DNA of 64,000 nucleotides from NCBI RefSeq assembly GCF_027257935.1, contig NZ_JANZKW010000002.1, positions 310,001 through 374,000 on the forward strand. Direction: 5' to 3'. Position numbers and translations under genes: made by a program. This DNA comes from Chitinimonas sp. BJYL2. Its GTDB lineage: Bacteria > Pseudomonadota > Gammaproteobacteria > Burkholderiales > Chitinimonadaceae. Shown here piece by piece: positions 1 to 9,248 of the stretch (position 1 is the stretch's first letter; every line of letters starts with the position of its first letter). The notes beneath the pieces are model-generated. The model was not told where the DNA came from, ran no database searches, and saw nothing but the letters and a program-made list of their open reading frames with translations.

Positions 1-258
1 GTGGGAACAGGGTTCGAGCGTGACATAGGCAGTGGCACCCGCCAGCGACTCACCCGCCGCCAAGGCCTCGCGCATGGCCATGACCTCAGCATGCGCGCCG
101 CCCGCTTGCTGACTGTGACCACGGCCGATGATGCGGCCATCGCGGACAATCACACTGCCCACGCAAGGATTGGGCGTGGTGATGCATCGGCCCGACTCGC
201 CCATGCGCAGGGCCTCGGCCATAAATGAATGATCGGCGGCGCTGAAGGTCGTCGTCAC
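1..258 (-). CDS. ribD: Bifunctional riboflavin biosynthesis deaminase/reductase RibD (N-terminal part only)
   Basis: Only the first 86 codons are present; the gene is cut at base 1. They cover the beginning of the zinc-dependent deaminase domain of RibD, which deaminates the pyrimidine intermediate of riboflavin synthesis before the C-terminal domain reduces it. The deaminase signature is visible as HAE at residues 56-58 and PCSH at 83-86, and the TPNPCVG motif sits near residue 28. The likely start is GTG at 258-256, which overlaps the nrdR stop codon as GTGA and implies translational coupling. ATG codon 13 (base 222) is an alternative. The nrdR-ribD order is common in proteobacteria. The reductase domain lies outside the window. 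Confidence 0.9.
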   Translation of the reverse strand, partial: MTTTFSAADHSFMAEALRMGESGRCITTPNPCVGSVIVRDGRIIGRGHSQQAGGAHAEVMAMREALAAGESLAGATAYVTLEPCSH

Positions 259-710
259 TGCTTCTTGCTCACTTCGCGGATCACATCACGGAAATCGTCC
301 ACATCCTGAAAGCTGCGGTACACCGAGGCAAAACGGATGTAGGCCACCTTGTCGAGCTTGGCCAGCTCGGTCATCACCATTTCGCCGATACGCCGCGAAT
401 CGATCTCGCGCTCACCCAGCGCAAGAATCTTGCGGTCGATATGGGCAATGGCTTCGTCAACCAGATGGGTCGGGACGGGCCGCTTGTGCAAGGCGCGCTG
501 GAAGCTGATGCGCACCTTGTTGGTGTCGTAATCGGCACGGGTTCCGTTGGTTTTGACGACCTGTGGGGGACGAACTTCGGCGGTTTCAAACGTGGTGAAG
601 CGCTTGTCGCAATCGGCGCATTTGCGGCGGCGACGGATGCTGTCACCTTCTTCAGATAGGCGGGTGTCGACAACCTGTGTTTCGGGCGAGCCGCAGAACG
701 GGCATTTCAT
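255..710 (-). CDS. nrdR: Transcriptional repressor NrdR
   Basis: This 151-residue protein is full length for NrdR, the ATP/dATP-sensing repressor of ribonucleotide reductase genes. An N-terminal zinc ribbon has Cys3, Cys6, Cys31 and Cys34, and is followed by an ATP-cone domain (about residues 46-136). The frame stays open nine codons upstream, but the family begins at MKCPFCG, so the start is placed at base 710. Its stop overlaps the ribD start. In many betaproteobacteria glyA lies directly upstream; here glyA is on the same strand but three other genes intervene. No nrd genes or NrdR boxes are visible in this window, so its targets lie elsewhere. Confidence 0.96.
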   Translation of the reverse strand: MKCPFCGSPETQVVDTRLSEEGDSIRRRRKCADCDKRFTTFETAEVRPPQVVKTNGTRADYDTNKVRISFQRALHKRPVPTHLVDEAIAHIDRKILALGEREIDSRRIGEMVMTELAKLDKVAYIRFASVYRSFQDVDDFRDVIREVSKKQ

Positions 711-766
711 GGCAGAACTCCTGGTAACCCGACGCAAGGTGCGTTCGGGCAGGCACAGGCGGCATT

Positions 767-1840
767 CTACCTGTGGGAGTCGTCACTTGCCGGCTGGCTG
801 ACAAGCATCGCCAGACTGGCTTGCCGCTCGGGCGCCGGCTGCTGCGCCAGCAGTTTGACCGCAGCATGAAAGGCCGGGAAGTCGCTGCCGTGGGATCGGA
901 ACAGTGCCCGCAAGGCCGGCACCAGCGCGTGATAGGTGCTGATGGATGCGAAATGCGCATTGTTGGGGGCTGGCCGGAACCAGCTGTCATAGCCCAGCAC
1001 GCTACCGGAGGACTGTTTGAGTGCGGCATAGTCCACCGCCACTTCCGATTGAATCCGCTGTTTGCCCTGGCGCTTTGTTTCATCGTCGCTGGCACTGGCA
1101 TACAAGGCGGACAAACGCGCTCGTCCCCGATTCATGAGTGCCAGAACCTGTTGGCGGCGCTGCTCGGATTGTTCCGCCGCCAAGCGCTGCGAGGCATTGC
1201 CGTGCTGAGTCAGCCAGCGAGCAAGCCCCTCCTGCTCCACCGCGGTGGCATAAGCTTCATTGAAGGCCGTGTCGTCACGCACATACACGCGCTGGTGGGC
1301 CAGTTCATGAAAGATCAGCCGGGCAATGGCCAGGTCATCCAGACGCAAGGTGGTGTTGAGCAAGGGATCGGCAAACCAGCCCAAGGTGGAATAGGCCGGA
1401 ATCCCATACAGATACACATCTTCACCGGCTTGCTCACGCTGCTGTGCATAACGCCGGGCCTCCGCCTCGTCGTAATACCCGCGATAAGTCAGGCAACCAG
1501 CCACCGGAAAGCAGCTCTGGACAGGCACCAAGGACAGCTCAGGAGTGCTCACCACATTCCACAGCACGAAGGGACGCTGCAAATCAGCGTAGCGCGTGTA
1601 ACTGGCGTTATCGGGAAGATCCAGTTCAGTCACGGCGAAACGGCGCAGCTGCTGGACGAGCCGGAGCTTGCGCACTGTTTCTGCGGGCAAGTCCGGGTCG
1701 GCCAGCCAGTCGTCAATCGGCCGAGCCCGGTCCAAGACCTCGGCCTGACCGCGTGCCGCCTGGGCAAGGTAGCCCAGATTGGCGCACCCCGATATCAGCA
1801 GCAGGCTACTCAGTAACAGCAGAGTCCGGACGATCAGCAT
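767..1840 (-). CDS. Predicted lipoprotein zinc aminopeptidase (PF10023 type)
   Basis: A 357-residue protein of the putative aminopeptidase family (COG4324/PF10023). The N-terminus is a lipoprotein signal ending in the lipobox LISGC, so Cys19 would be lipidated and the protein anchored facing the periplasm. A zinc-protease motif HELAH lies at residues 178-182, and Glu195 in NEAYA about 13 residues later is a good third ligand, as in gluzincins. Family members are predicted rather than well studied peptidases. It lies 35 bp downstream of the acyl-CoA hydrolase gene and 56 bp upstream of nrdR, so it may be in the same leftward unit. Substrate unknown. Confidence 0.85.
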   Translation of the reverse strand: MLIVRTLLLLSSLLLISGCANLGYLAQAARGQAEVLDRARPIDDWLADPDLPAETVRKLRLVQQLRRFAVTELDLPDNASYTRYADLQRPFVLWNVVSTPELSLVPVQSCFPVAGCLTYRGYYDEAEARRYAQQREQAGEDVYLYGIPAYSTLGWFADPLLNTTLRLDDLAIARLIFHELAHQRVYVRDDTAFNEAYATAVEQEGLARWLTQHGNASQRLAAEQSEQRRQQVLALMNRGRARLSALYASASDDETKRQGKQRIQSEVAVDYAALKQSSGSVLGYDSWFRPAPNNAHFASISTYHALVPALRALFRSHGSDFPAFHAAVKLLAQQPAPERQASLAMLVSQPASDDSHR

Positions 1841-1876
1841 GGCCTCAGTGTAGGGGATATCGCTCCGGCTGCTGCA

Positions 1877-3988
1877 CTACAGGTTACCCACGAACAAGCG
1901 CCGCATCAGCGCCTGCTTGAGTCCGCCGGCTTCGTCCAGACCCAGACGCGCCAGCCATTGCGGCGGCACCGGCTTGTCGTCAAACAAACCACGCATGGCT
2001 GCGAGCACCAGCTCCACGGGATGACCACTAGCGCGCTTGAGCTTTTGCAGTACCCGGATCATCGCCAGCTCGTCGCTGGTGAAATCGGTACCGAACGGGA
2101 AATCCGGTAAGAGTCCCGCCTCCTGCCAAGGCAGTAGCCGCGCCTCCAGGGCCTCAGGCAGATTGTGGCGCCAGGCTTCAGGCACCTCCCAGTCCGCTTC
2201 CAGCTTGCCTTTATCCTTGGCGATCTCTACAAGTTGGTGCTGGAAGCGGCTGTCGGCAATCTGGATCAGGCGCTTGACCACTTCGGCATCCGACTGCCCG
2301 CGCAACTCGGCTACGCCGTACTCGGTGACCACGATATCGCGCAAATGGCGCGGAATCGTGGTGTGGCCATAGTTCCAGACGATATTGGAGCTGATCTCGC
2401 CACCACTTTCCCGCGTCGCCCGCAACATCAGAATGGAGCGTGCGTCCGGCAGCGCGTGACCCATGGCCACGAAGTTGTACTGGCCTCCCACACCCGACAC
2501 CACCTGACCGTTCTCCAGCCCGTCCGACACGGCGGCCCCCAGCAAGGTCACCATCATGGTGGTGTTGATGAAGCTGGCACGACGACGCTGCGCGCTGGCC
2601 AGCGCAGCGTGGCTACCCAGCTGGTTGATAAAGTCGATACGGTGCATCTCGATATGGGCCAACTCAGCCGGCGGCATGCTGCGCAAGCGCTGGTAGAAAT
2701 CTTCCGGGCCCAGGAAAAAACCACCGTGCATATGGATGCCGGCCTTCAGTCGCTTGCCCAGCAAATGCGTGGCAATCAGCGCCAGCGATGCATCATCGAG
2801 CGTGGCCGGCACACAATGCGTTTCGTGACGTAGCGTGCCATCACGCAAGACCACGCCCGGCAGCAGGATGCCGAAATGGGTCAGGAAATCCACATCCCCC
2901 TGCGACAGCGGCGAGCTGATCCGCCCGGCATCCCTGAGTGCGCGCAAGGTTTGCGCGTCGGGTACGGGCGTGATGGCGCCACTGTTGAGCAATTGCTGCA
3001 AGGTGGCGTCTGCAAACACTTCCCGGCGCACGATCCCTGCTTCGATCAGCTTGAGAAAACCATTCACGAACATTTCCGAGCAGCCGTACAGGCCTTCTTC
3101 AAAACGCTCCAGGGAGCGACCTGCGGTCTGCTTGTGGCACAGCTCGCTGAGCAGATTGGCAAAGGAATCAGGGTGTCGATCCCGCAGGATAAGGGCTTGG
3201 GCAATCGCATCCCCCAAAGCGCCGATACCGATCTGCAAGGTGCCGCCGTCCCGCACCAGGCTGGCGGCATGCAAGCCGATGGCGTAGTCCGGAGTGTCCA
3301 CCTTCATATTGGGGGGCGAGAAAAGATGGTGCGTGCCCGCGGGGTCCGTCACCAGCAGATCGAAAAAGGCCGGCGGAATTTCGGCCTGATTCGGCATGAA
3401 GGGCAAGGCATGGTTGATGACGCCCACGGTGAGGAAGTGATGACCCGGAATGGCTTGCAGGCGCTCAACGGCTTCGTAGGTCACATCGGTGTTGCTCGAT
3501 AGCGAGAGCTTGAGTTGCCCACCCTCTTCTTTTGCGGCCACCGCCTGCATGATGACGTTCACCCCGTGCAGGGCCATATCACGCGCAACAAAGGTGTAGT
3601 TGGTGGAGATATAGCCTTGTTGTGCGGTGGAGTTGCCCAAGTAGTCGCCGGTTTTGAGAAAGAATTCCAGAATCTCGATATGCGGCGGCAAACTGCCGGC
3701 ACGCAAGTCTTTCACGTAATCCAGATCGGGATAATCGCCAAATACACGCTCGACAAACGGCTCCAGAAAATGCCGCTCGATATCGCTGCGACCCGCGGGC
3801 TTCTCTAGCGAGAGTGCGGTAATGATCTTGAGCCGTCGGGAAGGATTTGCCTTGATGCGCCGGTAAAGCGCATTGAGCAAGGGATTCGGTTTGCCTATCC
3901 CCAACGGGGCGCCCACGATGATGTCGCCGGCAATATGATCAAGCAGGTAATCGACAGTCGCGTCGATCCGATCCATAGTCTGGGTCAT
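1877..3988 (-). CDS. Acetyl-CoA hydrolase/transferase family protein
   Basis: A 703-residue protein of the acetyl-CoA hydrolase/CoA-transferase family (PF02550 with the PF13336 C-terminal domain). These enzymes move CoA between acyl groups through a glutamyl-CoA intermediate. The C-terminal half contains the family stretch SGVGGQYNF followed by a conserved RATRESGG segment and a TEYGVAELRG segment. The protein is longer than classical succinyl-CoA:acetate CoA-transferases (about 500 residues), carrying a central insertion and a C-terminal helical tail. The start at 3988 is chosen over an upstream in-frame ATG because GAGGAGAA lies just before it. It is cytoplasmic, with no signal peptide. The acyl substrate cannot be told from sequence. 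Confidence 0.85.
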   Translation of the reverse strand: MTQTMDRIDATVDYLLDHIAGDIIVGAPLGIGKPNPLLNALYRRIKANPSRRLKIITALSLEKPAGRSDIERHFLEPFVERVFGDYPDLDYVKDLRAGSLPPHIEILEFFLKTGDYLGNSTAQQGYISTNYTFVARDMALHGVNVIMQAVAAKEEGGQLKLSLSSNTDVTYEAVERLQAIPGHHFLTVGVINHALPFMPNQAEIPPAFFDLLVTDPAGTHHLFSPPNMKVDTPDYAIGLHAASLVRDGGTLQIGIGALGDAIAQALILRDRHPDSFANLLSELCHKQTAGRSLERFEEGLYGCSEMFVNGFLKLIEAGIVRREVFADATLQQLLNSGAITPVPDAQTLRALRDAGRISSPLSQGDVDFLTHFGILLPGVVLRDGTLRHETHCVPATLDDASLALIATHLLGKRLKAGIHMHGGFFLGPEDFYQRLRSMPPAELAHIEMHRIDFINQLGSHAALASAQRRRASFINTTMMVTLLGAAVSDGLENGQVVSGVGGQYNFVAMGHALPDARSILMLRATRESGGEISSNIVWNYGHTTIPRHLRDIVVTEYGVAELRGQSDAEVVKRLIQIADSRFQHQLVEIAKDKGKLEADWEVPEAWRHNLPEALEARLLPWQEAGLLPDFPFGTDFTSDELAMIRVLQKLKRASGHPVELVLAAMRGLFDDKPVPPQWLARLGLDEAGGLKQALMRRLFVGNL

Positions 3989-4059
3989 GGCAGATTCTCC
4001 TCTGCCATCAGCGTAATGCATTCTTGCCCGGATACCTTGATCTGGCTCAGGTACAGCAA

Positions 4060-4548
4060 TCAGGGAGAGGTTGTGTATCGCATCAAACGCAACTCGGGAC
4101 GATCGGGCCGGATTCCGGCATCCCGCCAGCCCAGCTTCTCATAGGCGCGAATCGCAGACACATTCGCGGGGCTGACGCTCAGTTCCAGCGCCATCAAGCC
4201 CACTGACCTTGCCGCCAAGCAAGCCTGTTCGTGCAACAGACTGAGCCGCCCCTGCCCGCGCAACGCAGGGGCCAGATAGAAGCAATGCACATAGGCTCGG
4301 CCGTCCTTGATCGACATCTCCAACTGTCCGACCAGATCGTCACCCTGCCAGAGATGGCAGTTGCCACTGGGTAACTGCGCTATCCGCGAGACCAGCATCT
4401 GCCGGTACAGGGCGTGATCATCACCCATCAGCGCGGCATAACCATCCAGGGTGCCAAAGCCGATCAGCCAGATTTCCCGGCTGATACGGATGCAGTCATC
4501 GAAATGCGCCGCCAAACTTATGGGGCGGAAGACCAGCGGATCAGTCAT
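4060..4548 (-). CDS. GNAT family N-acetyltransferase
   Basis: A 162-residue single-domain GNAT protein. The acetyl-CoA-binding motif A is visible as LRGQGRLSLL around residues 95-105, and the motif B region (NVSAIRAYEKLGW) near residues 130-142 is typical of the fold. It lies 62 bp beyond the glyA stop, separated from it by a terminator hairpin, and 71 bp before the acyl-CoA hydrolase start. The acceptor substrate is unknown; proteins of this size acetylate small amines, antibiotics or protein N-termini. Confidence 0.85.
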   Translation of the reverse strand: MTDPLVFRPISLAAHFDDCIRISREIWLIGFGTLDGYAALMGDDHALYRQMLVSRIAQLPSGNCHLWQGDDLVGQLEMSIKDGRAYVHCFYLAPALRGQGRLSLLHEQACLAARSVGLMALELSVSPANVSAIRAYEKLGWRDAGIRPDRPELRLMRYTTSP

Positions 4549-4567
4549 GGATCTATGGGCAAGAAAA

Positions 4568-4588
4568 AGGGGAGCGCCGGGCTCCCCT
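4568..4588 (-). terminator. Rho-independent terminator after glyA
   Basis: An 8-bp stem AGGGGAGC/GCTCCCCT with a 5-nt loop is followed, in the leftward direction, by a run of T (the A-run at 4564-4568 on the + strand). It lies 23 bp past the glyA stop and should end the glyA transcript before the GNAT gene. Confidence 0.85.
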
Positions 4589-4610
4589 CGTTTGACAGCT
4601 GCTGCCTGGC

Positions 4611-5855
4611 TTACTTGGCGTAAACCGGGAAACGCGCGGTCAGGGCGTGAACCTTGGCCTTCACGGCGGCGATGTTGGCTTCGTCGTTCGGGTTGTCGAG
4701 CACATCGGCCACCAGATTGGCGACCTCAATGGCCTCAGCTTCCTTGAAACCCCGGGTGGTGATGGCAGGCGAGCCGATGCGGATGCCGCTGGTCACGAAC
4801 GGGCTTTCCGGATCGTTGGGGATCGAGTTCTTGTTGACGGTGATATGGGCTTGGCCCAGCACAGCGTCGGCGGCCTTGCCGGTCAGACCCTTGGGGCGCA
4901 GATCAACCAGGAACACATGGCTCTCGGTACGGCCGGAGATGATGCGCAGACCACGCTCCTGCAGGGTCTTGGCCATGATGGCGGCGTTCTTGAGTACCTG
5001 TTCCTGATAGGCCTTGAACTCGGGCTCCAGGGCTTCCTTGAAAGCCACGGCCTTGCCGGCGATCACATGCATCAGCGGGCCGCCTTGCAGCGTGGGGAAC
5101 ACGTTGCTGTTGAGCATCTTCTCGTGTTCGGCCTTGGCCAGAATGATGCCGCCGCGCGGGCCGCGCAAGGTCTTGTGGGTGGTCGAGGTCACGAAGTCGG
5201 CGTGCGGCACCGGGTTCGGGTACACACCCGCAGCAATCAGGCCGGCGTAGTGAGCCATATCGACCATGAAGTAGGCGCCGACCTTCTTGGCGATTTCGGC
5301 CATGCGGGCAAAATCAAAACGCAGGGCGTAAGCCGAAGCACCACCGATGATCAGCTTGGGCTTCTCGGCGATGGCAATGCGCTCCATCTCGTCGTAGTCG
5401 ATCTCTTCCTTGTCGTTCAGACCGTAAGGCACGATACGGAACAGCTTGCCCGACAGGTTGGCCGGCGAGCCATGGGTCAGGTGACCACCGTGGCCCAGGT
5501 TCATGCCCATGACGGTGTCGCCGGGCTTGAGGATGCTGAAGTACACGGCCTGGTTGGCCTGCGAGCCCGAGTGCGGCTGCACGTTGGCGTATTCGGCACC
5601 GAACAGCTGCTTCACGCGATCAATCGCCAGCTGCTCAACCACGTCCACATACTCGCAACCACCGTAGAAACGCTTGCCGGGATAACCTTCCGCATACTTG
5701 TTGGTCAGCTGCGAGCCTTGCGCTTCCATCACGGCCGGCGAGGTGTAGTTTTCCGACGCGATCAGCTCGATATGCTCGTGCTGGCGCACCACTTCACTGC
5801 TGATCGCAGCGGCGATTTCGGGGTCGTACTGGGCGATGGAAAGCGGCTTGAACAT
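4611..5855 (-). CDS. glyA: Serine hydroxymethyltransferase
   Basis: A 414-residue full-length SHMT, which converts serine and tetrahydrofolate to glycine and 5,10-methylene-THF with PLP as cofactor. Lys228 in the [14 protein letters not shown] context is the PLP Schiff-base lysine. The N-terminal LIASENYTS and central VDMAHYAGL motifs are intact. The ATG at 5855 matches the family start ([13 protein letters not shown]). A terminator follows, so it is probably transcribed alone here, although in related bacteria it often neighbours nrdR and ribD, which lie 4 kb downstream on the same strand. Confidence 0.98.
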   Translation of the reverse strand: MFKPLSIAQYDPEIAAAISSEVVRQHEHIELIASENYTSPAVMEAQGSQLTNKYAEGYPGKRFYGGCEYVDVVEQLAIDRVKQLFGAEYANVQPHSGSQANQAVYFSILKPGDTVMGMNLGHGGHLTHGSPANLSGKLFRIVPYGLNDKEEIDYDEMERIAIAEKPKLIIGGASAYALRFDFARMAEIAKKVGAYFMVDMAHYAGLIAAGVYPNPVPHADFVTSTTHKTLRGPRGGIILAKAEHEKMLNSNVFPTLQGGPLMHVIAGKAVAFKEALEPEFKAYQEQVLKNAAIMAKTLQERGLRIISGRTESHVFLVDLRPKGLTGKAADAVLGQAHITVNKNSIPNDPESPFVTSGIRIGSPAITTRGFKEAEAIEVANLVADVLDNPNDEANIAAVKAKVHALTARFPVYAK

Positions 5856-5997
5856 GGCGGGGGAGTCCGGTAAGCAGTTGAAAATCGCGCAGATTTTATC
5901 ATGGGCACGCTCTCAACGCCTTGAATGCGGCTCATGTTGACCTTCCGCCCGGCTCACTTTGCCGCCATAAGGCTGGCGCAAGACGCAGCGGCTCGTC

Positions 5998-6822
5998 ATG
6001 ATGCAAGCCAGACAACAATCTCAGGTTCCCGTACGGATGGAACGCGAACACTGCCCCAAATGCGGCTACACCCGGCAAGCCAGCGACACCGGTCCAAGCA
6101 CCGAATGCCCCCGCTGCGGCATTGTGTTTGCCAAGTACGCGCAGCACCTGCACGACCGCCGCGTGGGCAAGCTGCCTGCCCGGCGCCGCCATGACGAAGA
6201 AGAGGACGTAGCTGAAGGCTGGCGTCACACCCTGCAGACCTATCTGTTTCATCGCCCCGGCCGAGAGCAGGCCGCGCACTGGCAGCTGGAGGCCTTGGGC
6301 ATACTGATCCTCATGCTCTGGGGCGCCTGGTTCGTGGCCAGCGACTGGCGCGAGGGCGAAGCAGGGATGTCCTTCCTGCACAACGCCAACCTCGCCTTTC
6401 ATGAGTTTGGCCACTTGCTGTTCAGGCCGTTCGGCGAGTGGATGATGTTCCTGGGTGGCAGCCTGTTCCAGTGCCTGGTGCCGCTGATCTTCCTGGTGGC
6501 GTTTGTGTGGCAACGCCAGCAACCTTATGCCGGGGCAGTCTGCCTTTGGTGGTTTGGCCAGAACCTCATTGATGTAGCGCCTTACATCGGGGATGCACGC
6601 TCGCTGTCACTGCCTCTGATCGGCGAATGGAACGACGATATGGTCGAGGCCCGCATGTTCCGGCACGACTGGCACAATATTCTGGATGCGCTGGACATGC
6701 TGGGCTGGGATCACCGTCTGGCCGCGCTCGCCCACTGGGGCGGCGCGACGATCATGGTGCTGGCTATTGCATGGGCCTGCTGGTGGATACAGGCTTGCCG
6801 GCAAGTGCAAAAGGCGCAATAG
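5998..6822 (+). CDS. Zinc-ribbon membrane protein with HEFGH motif (possible M50-like metallopeptidase)
   Basis: A 274-residue protein. An N-terminal zinc ribbon has Cys19, Cys22, Cys37 and Cys40. A charged linker follows, then three to five hydrophobic segments (about 97-113, 147-171, 178-195, 247-266). Just after the first lies HEFGH at residues 135-139, the HExxH metal-binding pattern, in the context NLAFHEFGHLLF, which resembles intramembrane or membrane-associated M50-type peptidases. Candidate third ligands are Asp192, Asp199, His223 or His226. No PDZ domain is present. The start is uncertain: ATG 5998 lacks a clear ribosome binding site and ATG 6037 (MEREHCPKCG) is possible. Peptidase activity is inference from the motif. 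Confidence 0.6.
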   Translation: MMQARQQSQVPVRMEREHCPKCGYTRQASDTGPSTECPRCGIVFAKYAQHLHDRRVGKLPARRRHDEEEDVAEGWRHTLQTYLFHRPGREQAAHWQLEALGILILMLWGAWFVASDWREGEAGMSFLHNANLAFHEFGHLLFRPFGEWMMFLGGSLFQCLVPLIFLVAFVWQRQQPYAGAVCLWWFGQNLIDVAPYIGDARSLSLPLIGEWNDDMVEARMFRHDWHNILDALDMLGWDHRLAALAHWGGATIMVLAIAWACWWIQACRQVQKAQ

Positions 6823-6836
6823 GGCGTAATCCCGAC

Positions 6837-7619
6837 TCAACCACCCAATTCCACACGCTCGCCCTGAATGGAGAGTGACGTGGGTGCCCCATAGATCAGC
6901 ATGGCGGAAGAAGGATCATTACTGGCTTGCAGGCCCTCGGTCGCGTGGGCGACCAAGCTACTGCCATCCTGTGCACGCGCAGTCAGACGGCCGATTTCAA
7001 GGCGGGTGAGTTCAATCTCCGCGCCGTCCGAGGCTGTCAATGTCGCCGCTTCGGCCTTGCCGCGGGCCACCACGCGGCCTCGTCCCTGCACGCTGGCCGA
7101 AAATTCGGCGACAGTCAGTTTGCCAAAGCGTATCTCGCCGCTGCCCTGCTGCTGCAAGGTGACCCGTTCAGGCTGCAAGTGGGTCAGATGCATGGAGGCG
7201 CTGCCGCTGCTCGCCAAAGTCAACTGCCCTACTTTGCCAGCCAGACGGATATGGCCCGAGCCAGTACTCCGCAACGCCAGAGATGGGGTATCAAGGCCAC
7301 CAGCCTCGACATTCGCGCCATCACGCACCGTCAACTCGCGCAGGCTGGAGACAGGCAGACGCAACGCAATGGTGCCGCCCGCCGGGGCCTCAAGGCGAAG
7401 CACATTGCCCTGCCGGCTCATCCGTACACCAGCCGGCAGCACCGCCGGCATTGCGGTATCACGATCTGCCAGCAGGGTAACATCCAAGGGACCGGCAATC
7501 TCAAGACCGGTGTAAGCGCATGTCGCGCAATCAGTCGCAGTCGCCGTGGTGCTGGCTATCGCCGTTGCAGCAAGCACGGGCAGAGCGATCAAGGATAAGG
7601 GCAAGGTCAGGCGCTTCAT
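6837..7619 (-). CDS. Secreted GIN-domain (DUF2807-like) protein
   Basis: A 260-residue exported protein. Residues 1-22 form a signal peptide. The rest is a run of short beta-strand repeats (LRELTVRDGANVEAGGL, SGSASMHL, QGSGEIRFGKL) typical of the putative auto-transporter adhesin/GIN domain, a right-handed beta-solenoid of unknown function. The start at 7619 is preferred to an upstream ATG because GAGAGGT precedes it and the signal peptide begins there. It converges with the zinc-ribbon gene (14-bp gap). Probably periplasmic or cell-surface. Confidence 0.75.
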   Translation of the reverse strand: MKRLTLPLSLIALPVLAATAIASTTATATDCATCAYTGLEIAGPLDVTLLADRDTAMPAVLPAGVRMSRQGNVLRLEAPAGGTIALRLPVSSLRELTVRDGANVEAGGLDTPSLALRSTGSGHIRLAGKVGQLTLASSGSASMHLTHLQPERVTLQQQGSGEIRFGKLTVAEFSASVQGRGRVVARGKAEAATLTASDGAEIELTRLEIGRLTARAQDGSSLVAHATEGLQASNDPSSAMLIYGAPTSLSIQGERVELGG

Positions 7620-7782
7620 GGGGTACACCTCTCTACTAAGCTGATCATCGGGGTTCAGCAGCAGACCCAAGGGGTCATCGCGCTGATGTGATCAGCCTAA
7701 GGTGTACCGCCCCTTATAAACATACCCATAAGGATGGCATGCAGAATCAAGGGGCTGGAGTGCACTTTTCCCGGATACGCCG

Positions 7783-8334
7783 CTAGAGCCCCTTCACGGC
7801 GTAAATGCCCAGCGTGTTTCGCCAATAGCCTTTGTAGTCCATGCCGCAACCGAACAGGAATCGGTCTACCACATCAAGGCCGACAAAGTCGGCCCGCAGG
7901 CCCGGCGTGGCTTTGCGGTCATGGAGCTTGTTAATCGCGACGGCGGTATAGACCTTGCTCGCCCCCTGATCACGACAATACTGCTGAACGGCGCTCAGGG
8001 TGTTTCCCTCGTCGAGGATGTCATCGATGATGAGCACGGTACGGCCATGCATGTCCTCAGTCGGCTTGACCTTCCAGTTGAGGCGGCCACCCTGCGTCTT
8101 GTCGCCATAGCGAGTGGCATGCAGGTAACTCACTTCCAGTGGAAACCGCAACAAGGGAAGTAGTTGACCCGCCATGATCACGCCGCCGTTGAGCACCACG
8201 TAACAAAGCGGATTTTCGTGCCGGAGCACTTCGGTGATATCCGCCGCCATGCGGTCAATGGCGCTGCGCACTTCGGCGTCACTGTGCAGACAATCTGCCT
8301 CGGCCATCACGTTGAGCATCTCTTCCCGACTCAT
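7783..8334 (-). CDS. hpt: Hypoxanthine-guanine phosphoribosyltransferase
   Basis: A 183-residue type I phosphoribosyltransferase. The PRPP-binding loop VLIIDDILDEGNTL is at residues 100-113, and the upstream YVVLNGG segment (45-51) fits the PPi loop of HGPRTs. It salvages hypoxanthine and guanine to IMP and GMP with PRPP. A GGGAG ribosome binding site lies 7 nt before the ATG at 8334. Its 5' end faces the riboswitch-controlled manganese exporter gene, so the two are divergently transcribed. Confidence 0.93.
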   Translation of the reverse strand: MSREEMLNVMAEADCLHSDAEVRSAIDRMAADITEVLRHENPLCYVVLNGGVIMAGQLLPLLRFPLEVSYLHATRYGDKTQGGRLNWKVKPTEDMHGRTVLIIDDILDEGNTLSAVQQYCRDQGASKVYTAVAINKLHDRKATPGLRADFVGLDVVDRFLFGCGMDYKGYWRNTLGIYAVKGL

Positions 8335-8498
8335 GCTTAGTCTCCCGATTCCGACCGGCTATCGCTGAAAAGGCGCGGAGCTTAGCGTTTGCCCGCGGTG
8401 GCCTCAATGGCTTGTTGAGAGCATAGTCGATCTGTACGCAAGGTTCGGCGCCACGTTGGCCGATGACAACATCGGCATCCGCTGATAAACTCCGCCCC

Positions 8499-8670
8499 GT
8501 CTTTGGGGAGTAGCCTTTCCATCACCCCGATGGAAGTACACGTCAACATACTTGGTCCTCCTGACCATGGCGTGTACAACCAGATCGCCCGATCTGGCTG
8601 GCAAGACCATAGGCGCATCCGACCGGCAAGGGGCCGCGGCGGCGTGCGTCTGTGTGTAGCCGGCCCCCGA
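8499..8670 (+). promoter_or_regulatory. yybP-ykoY manganese riboswitch
   Basis: The leader of the downstream GDT1-family gene carries the conserved elements of the yybP-ykoY RNA: CTTTGGGGAGTAGCC at 8501-8515, a GTACACG/CGTGTAC helix (8536-8542 with 8571-8577) enclosing GTCAACATACT, a CCAGATCG/CGATCTGG hairpin (8580-8597), and the second conserved loop GGCAAGACCAT at 8600-8610. A GGGGCCG/CGGCCCC pairing between about 8631 and 8667 ends just before the start codon and may be the expression platform. The class binds Mn2+ and switches on manganese exporters; this gene assignment fits. Its exact ends are approximate. Confidence 0.9.
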
Positions 8671-8678
8671 GAAAATCC

Positions 8679-9248
8679 ATGGAAGCCTTCCTGATCTCTA
8701 CTGGCGTCGTTGCGCTTGCCGAAATCGGCGACAAGACCCAGTTGCTGGCGCTGATTCTTGCCGCGCGCTATCGCAAGCCGCTACCTATTGTGGCCGGCAT
8801 TTTCGTCGCCACTGTGATCAACCATGCGCTCGCCGGTGCGGTGGGTACCTGGCTAATGCAGCTGATCGGCCCCGAAACCATGCGCTGGATACTGGGCATC
8901 TCTTTCATCGCCATGGCGGGCTGGATGCTGATTCCCGACAAGCTCGATGACGACGACACCCGCTACACCGAACGCTTTGGTGTGTTCGGCACCACGGTAT
9001 TCGTATTCTTTCTTGCCGAAATGGCCGACAAAACCCAGATCGCTACCGTCGCGTTGGCAGCCCGCTTTGCTGCTGACTACTGGTGGGTGATCGCAGGCAC
9101 CACCGTGGGCATGATGCTGGCCAATGCGCCCGTTGTCTGGCTCGGTGAGCGGGCGGCCAAGGCGCTACCGGTGCATCTGGTGCACCGGGTAGCGGCAAGC
9201 ATCTTTGTGGTATTGGGTCTCATCGCCCTGTTCGGTATGGGCCACTAA
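8679..9248 (+). CDS. TMEM165/GDT1 family (UPF0016) manganese exporter
   Basis: A 189-residue membrane protein with two copies of the family motif E-x-G/A-D-K-T: EIGDKTQ at residues 15-21 and EMADKTQ near residue 111, in an inverted-repeat arrangement of three helices each. Bacterial relatives such as MneA export Mn2+. The start at 8679 is chosen because the family begins at MEAFLISTG and the riboswitch ends just upstream; nine further codons are open upstream. The Mn2+ riboswitch gives independent support for a manganese export role. Monocistronic as far as can be seen. Confidence 0.92.
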   Translation: MEAFLISTGVVALAEIGDKTQLLALILAARYRKPLPIVAGIFVATVINHALAGAVGTWLMQLIGPETMRWILGISFIAMAGWMLIPDKLDDDDTRYTERFGVFGTTVFVFFLAEMADKTQIATVALAARFAADYWWVIAGTTVGMMLANAPVVWLGERAAKALPVHLVHRVAASIFVVLGLIALFGMGH

